Origin: Sphingobium sp. CCH11-B1 | GTDB taxonomy: Bacteria; Pseudomonadota; Alphaproteobacteria; Sphingomonadales; Sphingomonadaceae | Length of the DNA: 64,000 nt | Assembly (NCBI RefSeq): GCF_001556865.1 | Contig: NZ_LSJY01000112.1 | Span: forward strand, 1-64,000 | Direction of reading: 5' to 3' | In this document: piece after piece, positions 27,794 through 37,442 of the stretch | Numbering within the stretch: position 1 is the stretch's first letter | Layout: each line of letters starts with the position of its first letter | Program-made: the position numbers and the translations under genes | The notes under the pieces: generated by a model | The model's database searches: none | Told to the model about the DNA's origin: nothing | The model's input: only the letters and a program-made list of their open reading frames with translations

Positions 27794-28100
27794 CATCCAC
27801 CGGGCGAGGCGCGGCGGATACATGCGCGTCCTTGCCGAGCGACGCACGGGAGGTCAGCCGCCCGGCTCCAGGCATCCGACGCCCACGCGCTTACTCTACA
27901 TCATAATGACACCGCAGCGGCGTCGCGGGCCCTTGTGCGCTCAAGCGAATCGGACTTGTCAGGCAAGGCGGACCGTGCAGCGGCCTGATCCCCTGGCCGC
28001 GCGGCGCGCCGGGATGGTTAAGAGAATGGAAAACATTCTGTGAGAAGCAAGCGATAGCCCGGACCGGACTGCCGGACCACAGCAAGGATCAGCTATCGCC
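27794..28100 (+). promoter_or_regulatory. 307-base intergenic region before the T1SS genes
   Basis: No gene is supported. It holds a 6-bp inverted repeat AGAATG-GAAAA-CATTCT at about 28023-28039 and an AAGGATC 12 bases before the ABC transporter start. It probably contains the promoter of the two secretion genes. Confidence 0.35.
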
Positions 28101-29840
28101 ATGGCCACGGATGTCGCCGCCCTCAATCCGCTCAGGCAGGCCCTGCGCGCATGCCGCAAACATATCATGTGGGCCGGCATTTTCAGCGCCGTCCTGAACC
28201 TCCTCTACCTCGCGCCGTCCATCTATATGATGCAGATCTACGACCGGGTCGTGCCGGGCGGCAGCGTCGGCACGCTGATCGCGGTCAGCGCGATCACGAT
28301 CCTGTGCCTGGCCACGCTGAGCATGCTGGACTGGCTGCGGCAGCGCATCCTCTTCCGGGCCGGCGCGCAGCTGGAAACGGAACTGGTTGGCCGCACCCTG
28401 CGGCTGCTCAATGCCACGCCCCAGATCAACCGAGTCGAACGCACCGAAGCGATGCGGCAGTTCGACACGTTGCGCCAAAGCATATCCAGCAGCGTGTCCA
28501 TGGCTCTGCTGGATGCGCCATGGGCGCCGATCTACATTGGCGCGGCCTTTCTTCTCCACCCGCTGCTCGGTCTTTTGACGCTGGCTGCCTCCCTTCTGCT
28601 GCTGGCGCTTGCGATCCACAACGACCGGGCAACCGCCCAGCCGATGAAAGCGGCAGGTCATGCGACCAGCCTGGCCTATGCCAAACAGGCCCATGTCGCC
28701 GCCCACGCGGCCGAAGTCCACGCCCTTGGCATGAGCGAGGCGTTGGCCCGCCGCCAGCTGGCGGACCGGGAAAACCTGAACCTGCTGCAAATGGAAGCAA
28801 CGTTCATCGGCGGAACGCACGGTAGCGTCATCAAATTCTTCCGGCTGGTGCTCCAATCCTCCGCCATCGGCGTGGGCGCGTTGCTGGTCGTCGAGGGCAG
28901 CCTGTCCGCCGGCGCGATGTTCGCGTCGTCGCTGCTCCTGTCGCGCGCGCTGGCGCCGATCGAGCAGATCGTCGCGTCGTGGCGTCCGCTGCTCGGCGCC
29001 CGGGCCGCCTATGCCGCGCTCAACAAGCTGTATGAAATGGAACGGCTGGAACAGCATACGCGCTTGCCCGCCCCTTCAGGCGCGGTGACGATCGACAATC
29101 TGACCATGGCGAAGCCGATGAGCGATCGCATCGCCGTCGCCAATGTCAGCGCCACCATCGAGGCGGGCGAAGTGATCGGCGTCGTCGGTCCCAGCGGTTC
29201 GGGAAAATCGACGCTGCTCCGCGCCTTGACCGGCTGCGAGCCGCCGGTGCGTGGCACCGTGCGCTATGACGGCGCGTCCCTGTCACAATGGGACCCGGAA
29301 CAGCTTGCCCAACATATCGGCTATGTCCCGCAGAATTTCATTCTGTTCGCCGGAACAGTGCGCGACAATATCTCTCGGTTCGCGGGAATGGACGGCGGCG
29401 ACGACCGCATAATCGATGAAGCGACAGTGAAGGCGGCCAAGATCGCCATGGCCCACGACACGATCCTGCGCCTGCCGGACGGCTATGACACGCTGATCGG
29501 CGCAGGCGGCATCGGCCTGTCGGCGGGCCAAATGCAGCGCATAGCGCTCGCCCGCGCGCTTTATGGCGATCCCAAGATCCTGGTACTGGATGAACCGACG
29601 GCGCATCTGGACATAGAAGCGAAGCAGGCTTTCATGTCGATGCTGTCGGCGAACAGGGCGCGCGGGATCACCGTGATCCTGGCGACACATTGCCGCGACA
29701 CGCTGGCGTCGGTGGACAAGCTGATGGTCCTTCGCGACGGAAAACTCGAACATTTCGGCCCGCTTCTCAAGACGGCCTCGCTCGCCGACGCAACCAACGC
29801 CAGCCCCAAATCCCATGACTCCAGAAAGGCCGTCGGATGA
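28101..29840 (+). CDS. Type I secretion system permease/ATPase (PrtD-like)
   Basis: 579 residues. The N-terminal half has ABC-transporter membrane helices (LLYLAPSIYMMQIYDRVVPGGS is typical of PrtD/HlyB). Walker A is GPSGSGKST near residue 363, the signature is LSAGQ (consensus LSGGQ) near 473 and Walker B is ILVLDEPTAHLD near 492. No peptidase-like N-terminal domain is present, as in RTX-protease exporters. It energises one-step export of RTX cargo. The stop overlaps the HlyD-type gene by ATGA. Sphingan loci carry a comparable atrB/atrD pair. Confidence 0.92.
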   Translation: MATDVAALNPLRQALRACRKHIMWAGIFSAVLNLLYLAPSIYMMQIYDRVVPGGSVGTLIAVSAITILCLATLSMLDWLRQRILFRAGAQLETELVGRTLRLLNATPQINRVERTEAMRQFDTLRQSISSSVSMALLDAPWAPIYIGAAFLLHPLLGLLTLAASLLLLALAIHNDRATAQPMKAAGHATSLAYAKQAHVAAHAAEVHALGMSEALARRQLADRENLNLLQMEATFIGGTHGSVIKFFRLVLQSSAIGVGALLVVEGSLSAGAMFASSLLLSRALAPIEQIVASWRPLLGARAAYAALNKLYEMERLEQHTRLPAPSGAVTIDNLTMAKPMSDRIAVANVSATIEAGEVIGVVGPSGSGKSTLLRALTGCEPPVRGTVRYDGASLSQWDPEQLAQHIGYVPQNFILFAGTVRDNISRFAGMDGGDDRIIDEATVKAAKIAMAHDTILRLPDGYDTLIGAGGIGLSAGQMQRIALARALYGDPKILVLDEPTAHLDIEAKQAFMSMLSANRARGITVILATHCRDTLASVDKLMVLRDGKLEHFGPLLKTASLADATNASPKSHDSRKAVG

Positions 29841-31195
29841 CAAGCTCCAGCCTCGCTATCGCCGCGCCCCTGCCCCCAATCGGACGGCCGATCCATGACG
29901 CGCGGACGGAAACCCGAATCGGCATGGCGATCATCGGCCTGTTCGTGATCGGCCTGGCCGGATGGGCCAGCTTTGCGCGACTTGATTCAGCCATCCACGC
30001 GCCCGGCGTCGTCCGCGTCGCAGGAAACCGCCAGGCAGTCCAGAGCGCGACCGGCGGCGTCATATCGGCCATCAACGTGAAGGAAGGCAGCCGAGTGAAG
30101 ACCGGCCAAGTCCTCATCGAGATGGCCGGCGCCGAAGCCATCGCGCAGGAACGTTCTCTCGCCAGCAGGGCCTTTGGCCTTCAGGCCGAAATCGCCCGGC
30201 TGGAGGCGGAACAGAGCGGATCGGGCACGATCGCCACGCCCCATGACTGGCACAGCCTTTCCGACGAGGATCGCCAGATGGCCCAGGCGATGCTGGCGGC
30301 CGAGCAAGCCAACCTCAACGCCCAGCGCGCCGCCGACGGATCGCAAAGCAGCGTGATCGAGCAGCGGGTGCGCCAGTTGCGCGACCAGATTTCGGGCTAT
30401 GGCCTGCGCCAACAATCGAACCGTCGCCAGAGCGATCTGTTCGCCGACGAACTTCAGGCCGCCAAATCGCTGCTGGACAAGGGACTGACCACCAAGACCC
30501 GGGTGTCGGCGCTCGAACGGTCCAGCGCCGCGGTATCAGGCGACATCGGGACGACATCATCGGAAATCGCCCGGCTCAACAATTCCATCGGCGAGGCCCG
30601 GCTGCAACTCATCCAGTCCCGCATGCAGGATCGCCAGCAGCGAATCGACCGACTGCGGACGGCCCAGACCGAACTCCAGTCCCTGTTGCCGCAGTTGCAC
30701 GCCGCCCGCGCCCAGCTTGAACTCACGCGCGTGCGCGCGCCGGTTTCCGGCACGGTCCTTGGCCTTGCCGCCAATACACTGGGCGGCGTGGTCGCACCGG
30801 GCGCGCGCCTGATGGACATTGTTCCGCAGAATGCGAACCTGGAGGTGGAAACGCAGGTCGCCATCGACGCGGCCAATGACCTGCATGCCGGCCAGGCGGC
30901 CGAAGTGCAGATCAGCGTCGCTGGCAATTATAATCTGCCAAAGCTGCACGGCCGGATAACGCGCGTGTCCGAAGACAGCGTGACCGACACCAACAGCAAT
31001 CGCAGCTATTACACCGCCACCGTCAGCGTCCCGCGATCGGAACTTGCGCAGCTCAGCCAGGCAGCCGGATTCAACCGCATGGTAAGGGCCGGCACGCCCG
31101 CGACGGTCGTGGTGCCACTCAAGGCGCGGACGGCGCTCGAATATTGGGTACAACCACTCCTGCACCGTTTTGACGGCGCATTGTCGGAAAGATAA
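29837..31195 (+). CDS. HlyD-family type I secretion adaptor (PrtE-like)
   Basis: 452 residues with one N-terminal membrane helix (MAIIGLFVIGLAGWASF). It has the lipoyl-like half GVVRVAGNRQAVQSATGGVI...VKTGQVL, a long coiled coil (about residues 100-300) and the returning lipoyl and beta-barrel region, RVRAPVSGTVLGLA. It links the ABC transporter to an outer-membrane TolC, which is not in the window. The nearest plausible cargo is the RTX protein at 55077-59606. Confidence 0.92.
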   Translation: MTSSSLAIAAPLPPIGRPIHDARTETRIGMAIIGLFVIGLAGWASFARLDSAIHAPGVVRVAGNRQAVQSATGGVISAINVKEGSRVKTGQVLIEMAGAEAIAQERSLASRAFGLQAEIARLEAEQSGSGTIATPHDWHSLSDEDRQMAQAMLAAEQANLNAQRAADGSQSSVIEQRVRQLRDQISGYGLRQQSNRRQSDLFADELQAAKSLLDKGLTTKTRVSALERSSAAVSGDIGTTSSEIARLNNSIGEARLQLIQSRMQDRQQRIDRLRTAQTELQSLLPQLHAARAQLELTRVRAPVSGTVLGLAANTLGGVVAPGARLMDIVPQNANLEVETQVAIDAANDLHAGQAAEVQISVAGNYNLPKLHGRITRVSEDSVTDTNSNRSYYTATVSVPRSELAQLSQAAGFNRMVRAGTPATVVVPLKARTALEYWVQPLLHRFDGALSER

Positions 31196-31279
31196 GGGAG
31201 AAGCATCTTCGTCCCGGCGAACGGTCGTCTGGCGCCTTGAATGAAGGAAGGGGAGCCGCCGTGAAGGATCAAGCTTCGG

Positions 31280-32653
31280 ATGGATAGCCCGCTTCGGACG
31301 CGCAACAGGAGACGTCAACCCATGGCGGCGGCGATCCTGTTGCCATCGGCTGTCATCGTGCAGATGGTCGCACTGGGGGCCAACGGCGCTGCCCTGGCGG
31401 TGGTCGCGGCGATGGCAAATCTCTGCGTTGCTATCGCATGCCAGTTCCTGTTGCGGACCGAGGAGGAATTCTGGCGCAGGACCGCCTGGGCGACAGGGGT
31501 TTTCGCTCTGATAGTCCTGTGGATCGCGGCGCCGGCGATCGTGCCGCGATGGATGCCGGGCCGGGCATCCGTGCTGATCGCGCCTGACCTCATCCAGCCC
31601 GCCGTCGCCCGCCTGATGGGCCTATATGCCGCCATGATCGCCGCCGCGATGATCGGCTATCGGCATGGCCTGATGCGATTTTCGATCGACATGCTCCTGC
31701 TCTTCGCCATTTTTCATATCAGCCTTTCGCTGCTGATGCGCAGCGCCGATCCTGAACATATATGGGGATTTGAGAAGGGGTTGTTGCTGACCCGCTTCAC
31801 CGGGACCTTCCTCAACGCCAATGCAAGCGGCTGCCTTTTCGGCGTGTTCGCCCTGCTCGCCTGCGGACGTGGGCTTGGGTTGATCCGGGAAAGCACAGTG
31901 CTCACGGGCGACCCACGAGCCGTTGCGCGGCTGCTGCTCTACATCGTCGCATTCATCCTGAGCATCGGCGCATGCCTTATCACCCATTCGCGCGCGGCAT
32001 TGACCCTGACAGTCCTGCTGCTGATCTGGATGGGCGTAAACGACCGGCACATGCGCGGCTTTGCCCGGCGAACCGCAGGGAAAGTCAGCATCGGCCTGTT
32101 GGCCGCCGGCTCCCTGATCCTGTTTGTGATGTTCGCTGGCGACGTCATCGACCGCTTCCAGTTGATCGGGCAGGATTCGGTGGACCGCGTCATGATCTGG
32201 TCGCGCTATGCCCGGCTCGCCTTCGCCGCCATTCACACCGGCTATGGTCCCTTGAGTTTTCAGGAACTCAACCTGCAACAGCTGGCGAACCCCGCCGACG
32301 CGGCCATATTCTGGTACATCAACGCGCCGCATAACGCGCTTTTATCGATCCTGATCGAAGGCGGATGGCCCTATCTGGCGATGTGGTGCGGTCTGCTTGC
32401 CGGCATTACGTGGCAGGTCTGGCGATGGCGAAGGAGCGAACGGCAGGACGCGGTCGTCAACGCCATCGCAGCAGCCTGCATATTGATACTTGGCTGTTCA
32501 ATGGTGGACATCACGCTGGACGTGCCCGCGATGGCGGGCCTGTTCATGATCCTGATCGGCTTCATATGGGGACATGCTCTTCGGCGTGCCAGCGATCATC
32601 AGGCGATCCAGTCGCGATTCTACCTGCCGCGCCACGACGCATCCGTAAGGTGA
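31280..32653 (+). CDS. O-antigen ligase/polymerase family membrane protein (Wzy-like)
   Basis: 457 residues with about 10-12 membrane segments. A large loop contains NANASGCLFGVFALL and ITHSRAALTL, and a second contains GYGPLSFQELN followed by NAPHNALLSILIEGGW, the typical Wzy_C/O-antigen ligase pattern with a conserved H-N in the periplasmic loop. It either polymerises repeat units or attaches the chain to an acceptor. The start at 31280 is tentative; an ATG at 31322 has a better AGGAG. A second protein of this class is at 41778-43136. Confidence 0.8.
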   Translation: MDSPLRTRNRRRQPMAAAILLPSAVIVQMVALGANGAALAVVAAMANLCVAIACQFLLRTEEEFWRRTAWATGVFALIVLWIAAPAIVPRWMPGRASVLIAPDLIQPAVARLMGLYAAMIAAAMIGYRHGLMRFSIDMLLLFAIFHISLSLLMRSADPEHIWGFEKGLLLTRFTGTFLNANASGCLFGVFALLACGRGLGLIRESTVLTGDPRAVARLLLYIVAFILSIGACLITHSRAALTLTVLLLIWMGVNDRHMRGFARRTAGKVSIGLLAAGSLILFVMFAGDVIDRFQLIGQDSVDRVMIWSRYARLAFAAIHTGYGPLSFQELNLQQLANPADAAIFWYINAPHNALLSILIEGGWPYLAMWCGLLAGITWQVWRWRRSERQDAVVNAIAAACILILGCSMVDITLDVPAMAGLFMILIGFIWGHALRRASDHQAIQSRFYLPRHDASVR

Positions 32654-32684
32654 AAGGGCGATCGGCTTCAGGTTCGAAGCGCGA

Positions 32685-33359
32685 TCAATGCCGCCATACA
32701 TCGTCGCGCGTGACCATATATTTTTGGCGAGTGGCGAAATAATCGTTCAGCGCCATGGGCGCTTCCGCGATGATGCTGCGCATCAGCGAGTCATGCTGCA
32801 ACGAAAGATTGCCCAGCCAAACGGCTTCCTCGATGACATGCCGGCGTGTCGCGGGGTTGAGCGACGCCCATTGATTGATGCCAAGGCGGACCCGCCAGAC
32901 ACCCGAACGTCGGGAAAAGCGCAAAATGCGGTAGCTTCGCTCCAGTGACGCGTGCGTGACCGGAGCCGCCGCGCCATATTGCACAAAGTCGATAAAGGCG
33001 GCCACGATCAGCGCATCGCCCCAACGCGAACGGCCAGCCGTGGCGTCGGACAGGCTGGCGCGCGCCTGCCGGATCCTTTCCGACCTGGCCAGGCCCTGGC
33101 GCAACGCGAAGGCGTCCCGCGCCAGCATTTCGGCCCGCATCAAGGACGCGCGGGGAGGCAGTCCCGTACGGTCCGCCAGCGCGCCAATATCGGGGGCGCG
33201 CCCATCGCCAGCGGAAAGCTGCAGATCCTCGTCCGCCTCCATGCGTTTGACCTGCCATTCGCCATAAGCGGCCCGGGCAGCAAAGAGGAACATGGCGCAA
33301 AGCGCGACGACGGCCAGTACCGGGATCAGGCTCCATCGGCGACCGGCGGCCCGACGCAT
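32685..33359 (-). CDS. Hypothetical membrane-anchored protein downstream of wzc
   Basis: 224 residues. I do not recognise a domain. A single N-terminal membrane helix (LIPVLAVVALCAMFLFAARAAY) is followed by a periplasmic helical region rich in Arg and Ala. It starts three bases after the stop of the Wzc-type gene, so it is translated from the same operon, and very probably belongs to the EPS export machinery. The last gene of this minus-strand operon, it is convergent with the Wzy-like gene. Confidence 0.65.
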   Translation of the reverse strand: MRRAAGRRWSLIPVLAVVALCAMFLFAARAAYGEWQVKRMEADEDLQLSAGDGRAPDIGALADRTGLPPRASLMRAEMLARDAFALRQGLARSERIRQARASLSDATAGRSRWGDALIVAAFIDFVQYGAAAPVTHASLERSYRILRFSRRSGVWRVRLGINQWASLNPATRRHVIEEAVWLGNLSLQHDSLMRSIIAEAPMALNDYFATRQKYMVTRDDVWRH

Positions 33360-33362
33360 CGG

Positions 33363-35507
33363 TCAGTTTGAGTAATATTGGTTGTATTTGCGCGAATAAT
33401 AGAGCGCGCCATACACCTCGGACCCCGGGGCGGCCATGGTGTAGATCGCGCCGGCGAGCGGCGTCTGGTCCAGCGCCATCAGGGACAGCGCGTGGCGGAC
33501 CGCGCCTGCAGAGGTCGAGTTCCAACGCACCGCCAGCACGGCCGCATCAGCCCGCGCCGCGATGGTGCGGGCATCGGTCACGCCCAGGAAGGGCGGAGTG
33601 TCGAGAATGATGCGATCATAATTTTCGCGCGCCTGCTGCAGCAGCTTGGCAAAGCTTTCGCCACTGAACACGTCTTCCGGGCTGAACAGCGAGCTGGTGA
33701 CGACCAGCAAGTCCAGATTGCTGTCCGGATCCTTTACGATCGCCTGGTCGAGCCGCGCTTCGCCATGCAGAACCTCAACCAGGCCCGCCTTGGCGGTCAC
33801 TCCCGCCGTGTGCTGCATCGTCGCCCGGCGCAAATCCGTATCGATGAGCAGCGTCCGTTCGCCCGACAGGGCCAGGACCCGCGCCAGGGAAAGGGACGAC
33901 ACGGTCTTGCCTTCGTCCGGCAGGGTGGAAATCACTGCCACGACCTGCGGCGCCTTGTCCGTCGTCTGGGACAGGGATCTGCGAATGGTGCGGAAGGATT
34001 CCGCATAGGCGCTCATGGGATGTAGGATCACATAGCTGGCCGGGGAAATATTCCCGTCAGCGGTCTTGAGCGCCTTTGCGTCCAGGCGAGGGACGCTGGC
34101 CATGAGATAGAGGCCAAGCTTGCTCATGTCGGCGATCGACGTCATGCCGCTAGACAGGAGTTCAACGCCGGTAATCGTTCCCACGCCCGCCGCGACGGCG
34201 AACATCAATGCGACCGCCAGGAACAACGCCTTCTTCGGCTGGGCGGGCTTGATCGGAGGACTGGCCTTCTCGATGATCTGAGCCTGCGAAATCGAGCTGT
34301 TCTGGGCCTGCGATGCAAGCTGGGCCTGTTCAGCGATGCGATTATAATTGGCTTCGGCCATTTCGGCCTGACGCTTGTAGGTGTCCGCCTGGGCCGAGGA
34401 CCGGGTCGCGGCGGTCTGCTCCCCGCGCAGCCGCCCGAGGTTGGCGGACAGGCTGCCCGCGCGCGCCGCAGCGGCGCTGGCCTCGCTGCGCAGGCCTCCG
34501 ATTACGCGGCGCGCTTCTTCCTGAATCTGACGGTCCAGGGACGCGAGCTGCTCAGTCACTTTCTGGGTTTCAGGATGTTTGGGGCCGTAGCGCGTCAGAA
34601 CCTCACCCTGCTCCGCGACGATCTGCGCGCGTTGGGTACGCAGATTGCGAATGACTTCCGAGTTGAGGACGGCTGACACATTGTCCATGCCCCCGCTGCG
34701 GATCTGCGCCTCCGCAGCGGCGACCTTGGCCGAAGCGGCGGCGGCTTCCGACTGCGCCGTTGCGAGCTGGGCGGATAGCGGCGCGATCTGCTGATCGATC
34801 AGCGACGAGCCGCCACGTTCCGAATCGACCACGCCGGCAGCGGCGCGATATTGAGCGAGACGCTCGTCCGCCGAAGCAGCTTCCGCCGCCAAGTCCTTCA
34901 TCTTCTTGTCGAGGAACTGCGACTGCCGTTCTGCAGTGCCAGTGCGGCGACCAAGGCTAGCCTCGATATATTCGGCGGCGAAGGCATTGGCGATCGTCGC
35001 TGCCTTTTCCGGGTTTACCGACTTGGCCGACAGTTGGACGACATAGGTCGCCTTTTCGCGATCCGCCGATGTCGCGCGCAACAAGGCGTCGGCAAGAGCA
35101 TCTTCCTCCGACAAGCCGCCTTCTTCGTCGCGGCGCAAATCCTTGGTAAATTCGGGGTCATGGGACAGGTTGAGCTTGCGCGCGACAATGCGTGCAATGT
35201 CGCGCGAGCGCATCACGCTGACTTCGGTATCGACGATCGCCTGATCGGGGTAGCTGTTGCTTTCGCCCAGCTTGCCGATGGCGGCGCTCTGAGACGGGTC
35301 AATCTTCAGCCGCGTCACCGCGACATATTTCGGCGTCATCATGAAAATGAGACTGGCGCCGATCAGGAACAATCCTCCGCTCACGATCGCCAGCAAGAGC
35401 CAGCGACGGCGAAGGATGGTGAAAACGCTGCGCATCATCCCCGTGAGAGTTTCATTTTCGCGGAGATGATCTTCCTGAAAAGATTCAGGGGTAGCGCTTG
35501 TCAGCAT
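33363..35507 (-). CDS. Polysaccharide co-polymerase with BY-kinase domain (Wzc/GumC-like)
   Basis: 714 residues. A Wzz domain starts with a membrane helix (residues 34-57) and is followed by a long periplasmic coiled coil (about 185-400). A second helix (about 425-450, after the Pro-rich PPIKPAQPKK) leads to a cytosolic tyrosine autokinase. Walker A is TLPDEGKTVSS near residue 530, Walker A' is LLIDTDLRR near 556 and Walker B is ILDTPPF near 636. The C-terminus has a Tyr cluster YGALYYSRKYNQYY. Cycling autophosphorylation of that cluster controls chain length and export. In sphingan loci these two parts are separate genes (C and E). Confidence 0.93.
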   Translation of the reverse strand: MLTSATPESFQEDHLRENETLTGMMRSVFTILRRRWLLLAIVSGGLFLIGASLIFMMTPKYVAVTRLKIDPSQSAAIGKLGESNSYPDQAIVDTEVSVMRSRDIARIVARKLNLSHDPEFTKDLRRDEEGGLSEEDALADALLRATSADREKATYVVQLSAKSVNPEKAATIANAFAAEYIEASLGRRTGTAERQSQFLDKKMKDLAAEAASADERLAQYRAAAGVVDSERGGSSLIDQQIAPLSAQLATAQSEAAAASAKVAAAEAQIRSGGMDNVSAVLNSEVIRNLRTQRAQIVAEQGEVLTRYGPKHPETQKVTEQLASLDRQIQEEARRVIGGLRSEASAAAARAGSLSANLGRLRGEQTAATRSSAQADTYKRQAEMAEANYNRIAEQAQLASQAQNSSISQAQIIEKASPPIKPAQPKKALFLAVALMFAVAAGVGTITGVELLSSGMTSIADMSKLGLYLMASVPRLDAKALKTADGNISPASYVILHPMSAYAESFRTIRRSLSQTTDKAPQVVAVISTLPDEGKTVSSLSLARVLALSGERTLLIDTDLRRATMQHTAGVTAKAGLVEVLHGEARLDQAIVKDPDSNLDLLVVTSSLFSPEDVFSGESFAKLLQQARENYDRIILDTPPFLGVTDARTIAARADAAVLAVRWNSTSAGAVRHALSLMALDQTPLAGAIYTMAAPGSEVYGALYYSRKYNQYYSN

Positions 35508-35551
35508 ATTTGCATGTGCCTCAAAAACTTAAGCAACAATTGGGGGTCGCG

Positions 35552-36853
35552 TTACGGATGGATCGACACCCCGAAAGTCATCCGGAACTCGTCCAGTCTG
35601 GGTCCGTTCAGAGCATTGTCGCTCGTGCGGCGTCCATAAGCGAGGTTGCCATTGAACCAGATCAGGCGGTTCGCCTGATATTGGCCACCGCCGGACATGC
35701 GCAGGATGGTCGCGCTGCCATCGATACCCTTGTAATCATCATGCTCATAATCGACGCCGGCATTGACGATCAGGTTCCTGAGCAGTTCGTGATCGATGCG
35801 CATCGCAACGCCGTTATTGAAATAACCGCTGCTTCCGCCCAGGATCGAATCCTCGACCTGGCGACGACCGGTCAGGGTGACGGTCGTCAGGTCCGTGGGG
35901 AAATATTCCAGCTTCGCGTCGAGGGAGAAACCCTTCACATCCGGCAAGCCGGGTGCGAGGTAGCGACGTTTGACATAGCCCACGCCAACGCTTCCGCGCA
36001 GAAGGGCCGTGACGTCCATCGTCAGGCCAGAGAGGAAGCGCCATTCATGGGAGTCGCGGTTGATGGCGCCCACCTGCTGGATGTTCCTGTAATCCGTGTC
36101 GGTATAGCCCGCCCGGACGAACACGCCGGCATCGGGCGTAATGCCATATTCTACCTGGCCGATGGCGCGCGTGATTTTCCGGTCGCGATCAGCCTGATCG
36201 TAGAAGGTGCCGTTCAGCAGTTGTACGGTCTGATAATCGTAAATCGAATGATCGACCGTCGCGACGGTGCGGAAGCGGGCGAACTTCATGTCGCCCAGGA
36301 TCTTGAAGATCGACGCCTGCACCGGGATCGAGCTGCGCGCATCGGGCACGGATGCGCCGGTAAGCTGGCTTTCGTAGATATGGCTGGTCCGAGCGCCGCC
36401 GGTGATGGAGCCACGGCCGATGTCAAGCCGGCCGGTGCCGCCCACCGTCCAACCATCCTCGTCGCGGGGGCTTTCGTCGAAATAACGAACGAAGGTGCCG
36501 CCGGCATCCAGATTGAGAGCATGGCGGCTCCAGTCGGAGGTCAGGACCAGCCGGGGCGCGACGGTCAGCAGCCCGTCCCCCTTCTCGTCATTTTCCGTCT
36601 GGTAAACATTGTCGTCATAACCCAACGACACATCGAGAAACGGATTAAGCACTACGCCGCCGAGACGGAAGCCGATCGGAGCCCATGCCGGCCGGGGGCG
36701 ATCGACGACACTTTCGTTCCGACCGCGGTCATATGTGATGGGGATGGTCGTATCGAAGATACGTGTACTTACAACCTGCGCCTCAGCGCTAGCGGCTTGC
36801 ATCAGGATGACGGCGAACAGGCTGCTCCCGACCTTGGACAGGACGCGTGTCAT
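35552..36853 (-). CDS. Outer-membrane beta-barrel protein of the EPS export operon
   Basis: 433 residues from the ATG at 36853, which gives a clean signal peptide ending AEAQ; an ATG at 36871 adds six residues. The mature protein is a run of amphipathic beta strands with aromatic girdles (FLDVSLGYDDNVYQTEND, VEYGITPDAGVFVRAGYTDTDYRN). It ends with MTFGVSIHP, an outer-membrane-type last strand. It matches the putative beta-barrel porin 2 type found in sphingomonad EPS loci. It probably provides the outer-membrane pore for the short OPX protein encoded upstream. Confidence 0.8.
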   Translation of the reverse strand: MTRVLSKVGSSLFAVILMQAASAEAQVVSTRIFDTTIPITYDRGRNESVVDRPRPAWAPIGFRLGGVVLNPFLDVSLGYDDNVYQTENDEKGDGLLTVAPRLVLTSDWSRHALNLDAGGTFVRYFDESPRDEDGWTVGGTGRLDIGRGSITGGARTSHIYESQLTGASVPDARSSIPVQASIFKILGDMKFARFRTVATVDHSIYDYQTVQLLNGTFYDQADRDRKITRAIGQVEYGITPDAGVFVRAGYTDTDYRNIQQVGAINRDSHEWRFLSGLTMDVTALLRGSVGVGYVKRRYLAPGLPDVKGFSLDAKLEYFPTDLTTVTLTGRRQVEDSILGGSSGYFNNGVAMRIDHELLRNLIVNAGVDYEHDDYKGIDGSATILRMSGGGQYQANRLIWFNGNLAYGRRTSDNALNGPRLDEFRMTFGVSIHP

Positions 36854-36950
36854 AAGATGATCCCCAATCATGTTTTGCTCTTTTACCCGGCAACACCCTG
36901 ATGATGCCGGCATTCTTCTTGCGCACAGCAGAACGCGCCTCGGAACAACC

Positions 36951-37391
36951 TTAAGGCGTCGAATAATCCGTCGCGCCGCCACCGCCGCCACCGCCGCCAG
37001 GCCCAGCGCCAAGCGACGCGCCGCTTCCCGGCAGCGCGCCTGTACCGCAACTGCGAACACGCAGCAAGTTTTGGATCGCCAAGCGCTGAACCGGGGTTAA
37101 TTTTTCATTCAGCAATTGGGTCAATGCCGCGACGACGACAGCGTCGCCGGCCCCCGACTGATCGATCGCAAATGCGGCGACACCCTGAATATCGTCCACG
37201 GTTGCGGTCTTTGGCTGCGCCTGAATGCGGGCCAGGATGTTGCTTGCCAGCGCGCTTGCCTGCGCGGGGTCGGCGACGGTTCCATCGGGGCGGCATCCGC
37301 GCTCCTTGGTTCCGGTGACAGCCGGTTTGGACGGCTGTGCAATAGCGGCGGTGCCGACACTGAGAAGTGCGGCTGCAATCACGTAGCGCAT
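36951..37391 (-). CDS. Small secreted protein of the EPS export operon, Gly-rich C-terminus
   Basis: 146 residues from the ATG at 37391 with AAGGGG upstream. A signal peptide ends at TAAIAQ. The mature part has two Cys (ERGCRPDG and VRSCGTG), likely a disulfide, and a helical middle (ALASNILARIQAQP, ALTQLLNEKLTPVQRLAIQNLL). A Gly run lies near the C-terminus. I know no function. It lies between the OPX and beta-barrel genes with short gaps, so a periplasmic role in export assembly is the contextual guess. Confidence 0.7.
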   Translation of the reverse strand: MRYVIAAALLSVGTAAIAQPSKPAVTGTKERGCRPDGTVADPAQASALASNILARIQAQPKTATVDDIQGVAAFAIDQSGAGDAVVVAALTQLLNEKLTPVQRLAIQNLLRVRSCGTGALPGSGASLGAGPGGGGGGGGATDYSTP

Positions 37392-37442
37392 CGCGCCCCT
37401 TCCTTCGCTCAACATGTCCCGCCCCTTGGCTACACAGTTTTT

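Noticed and set aside
31261..31287. Eight-codon leader frame (GTG at 31261 after a strong AAGGGGAG) overlapping the Wzy-like start
   Set aside because: It could be a translational coupler, but so short a frame is expected by chance and the true start of the Wzy-like gene is itself uncertain.
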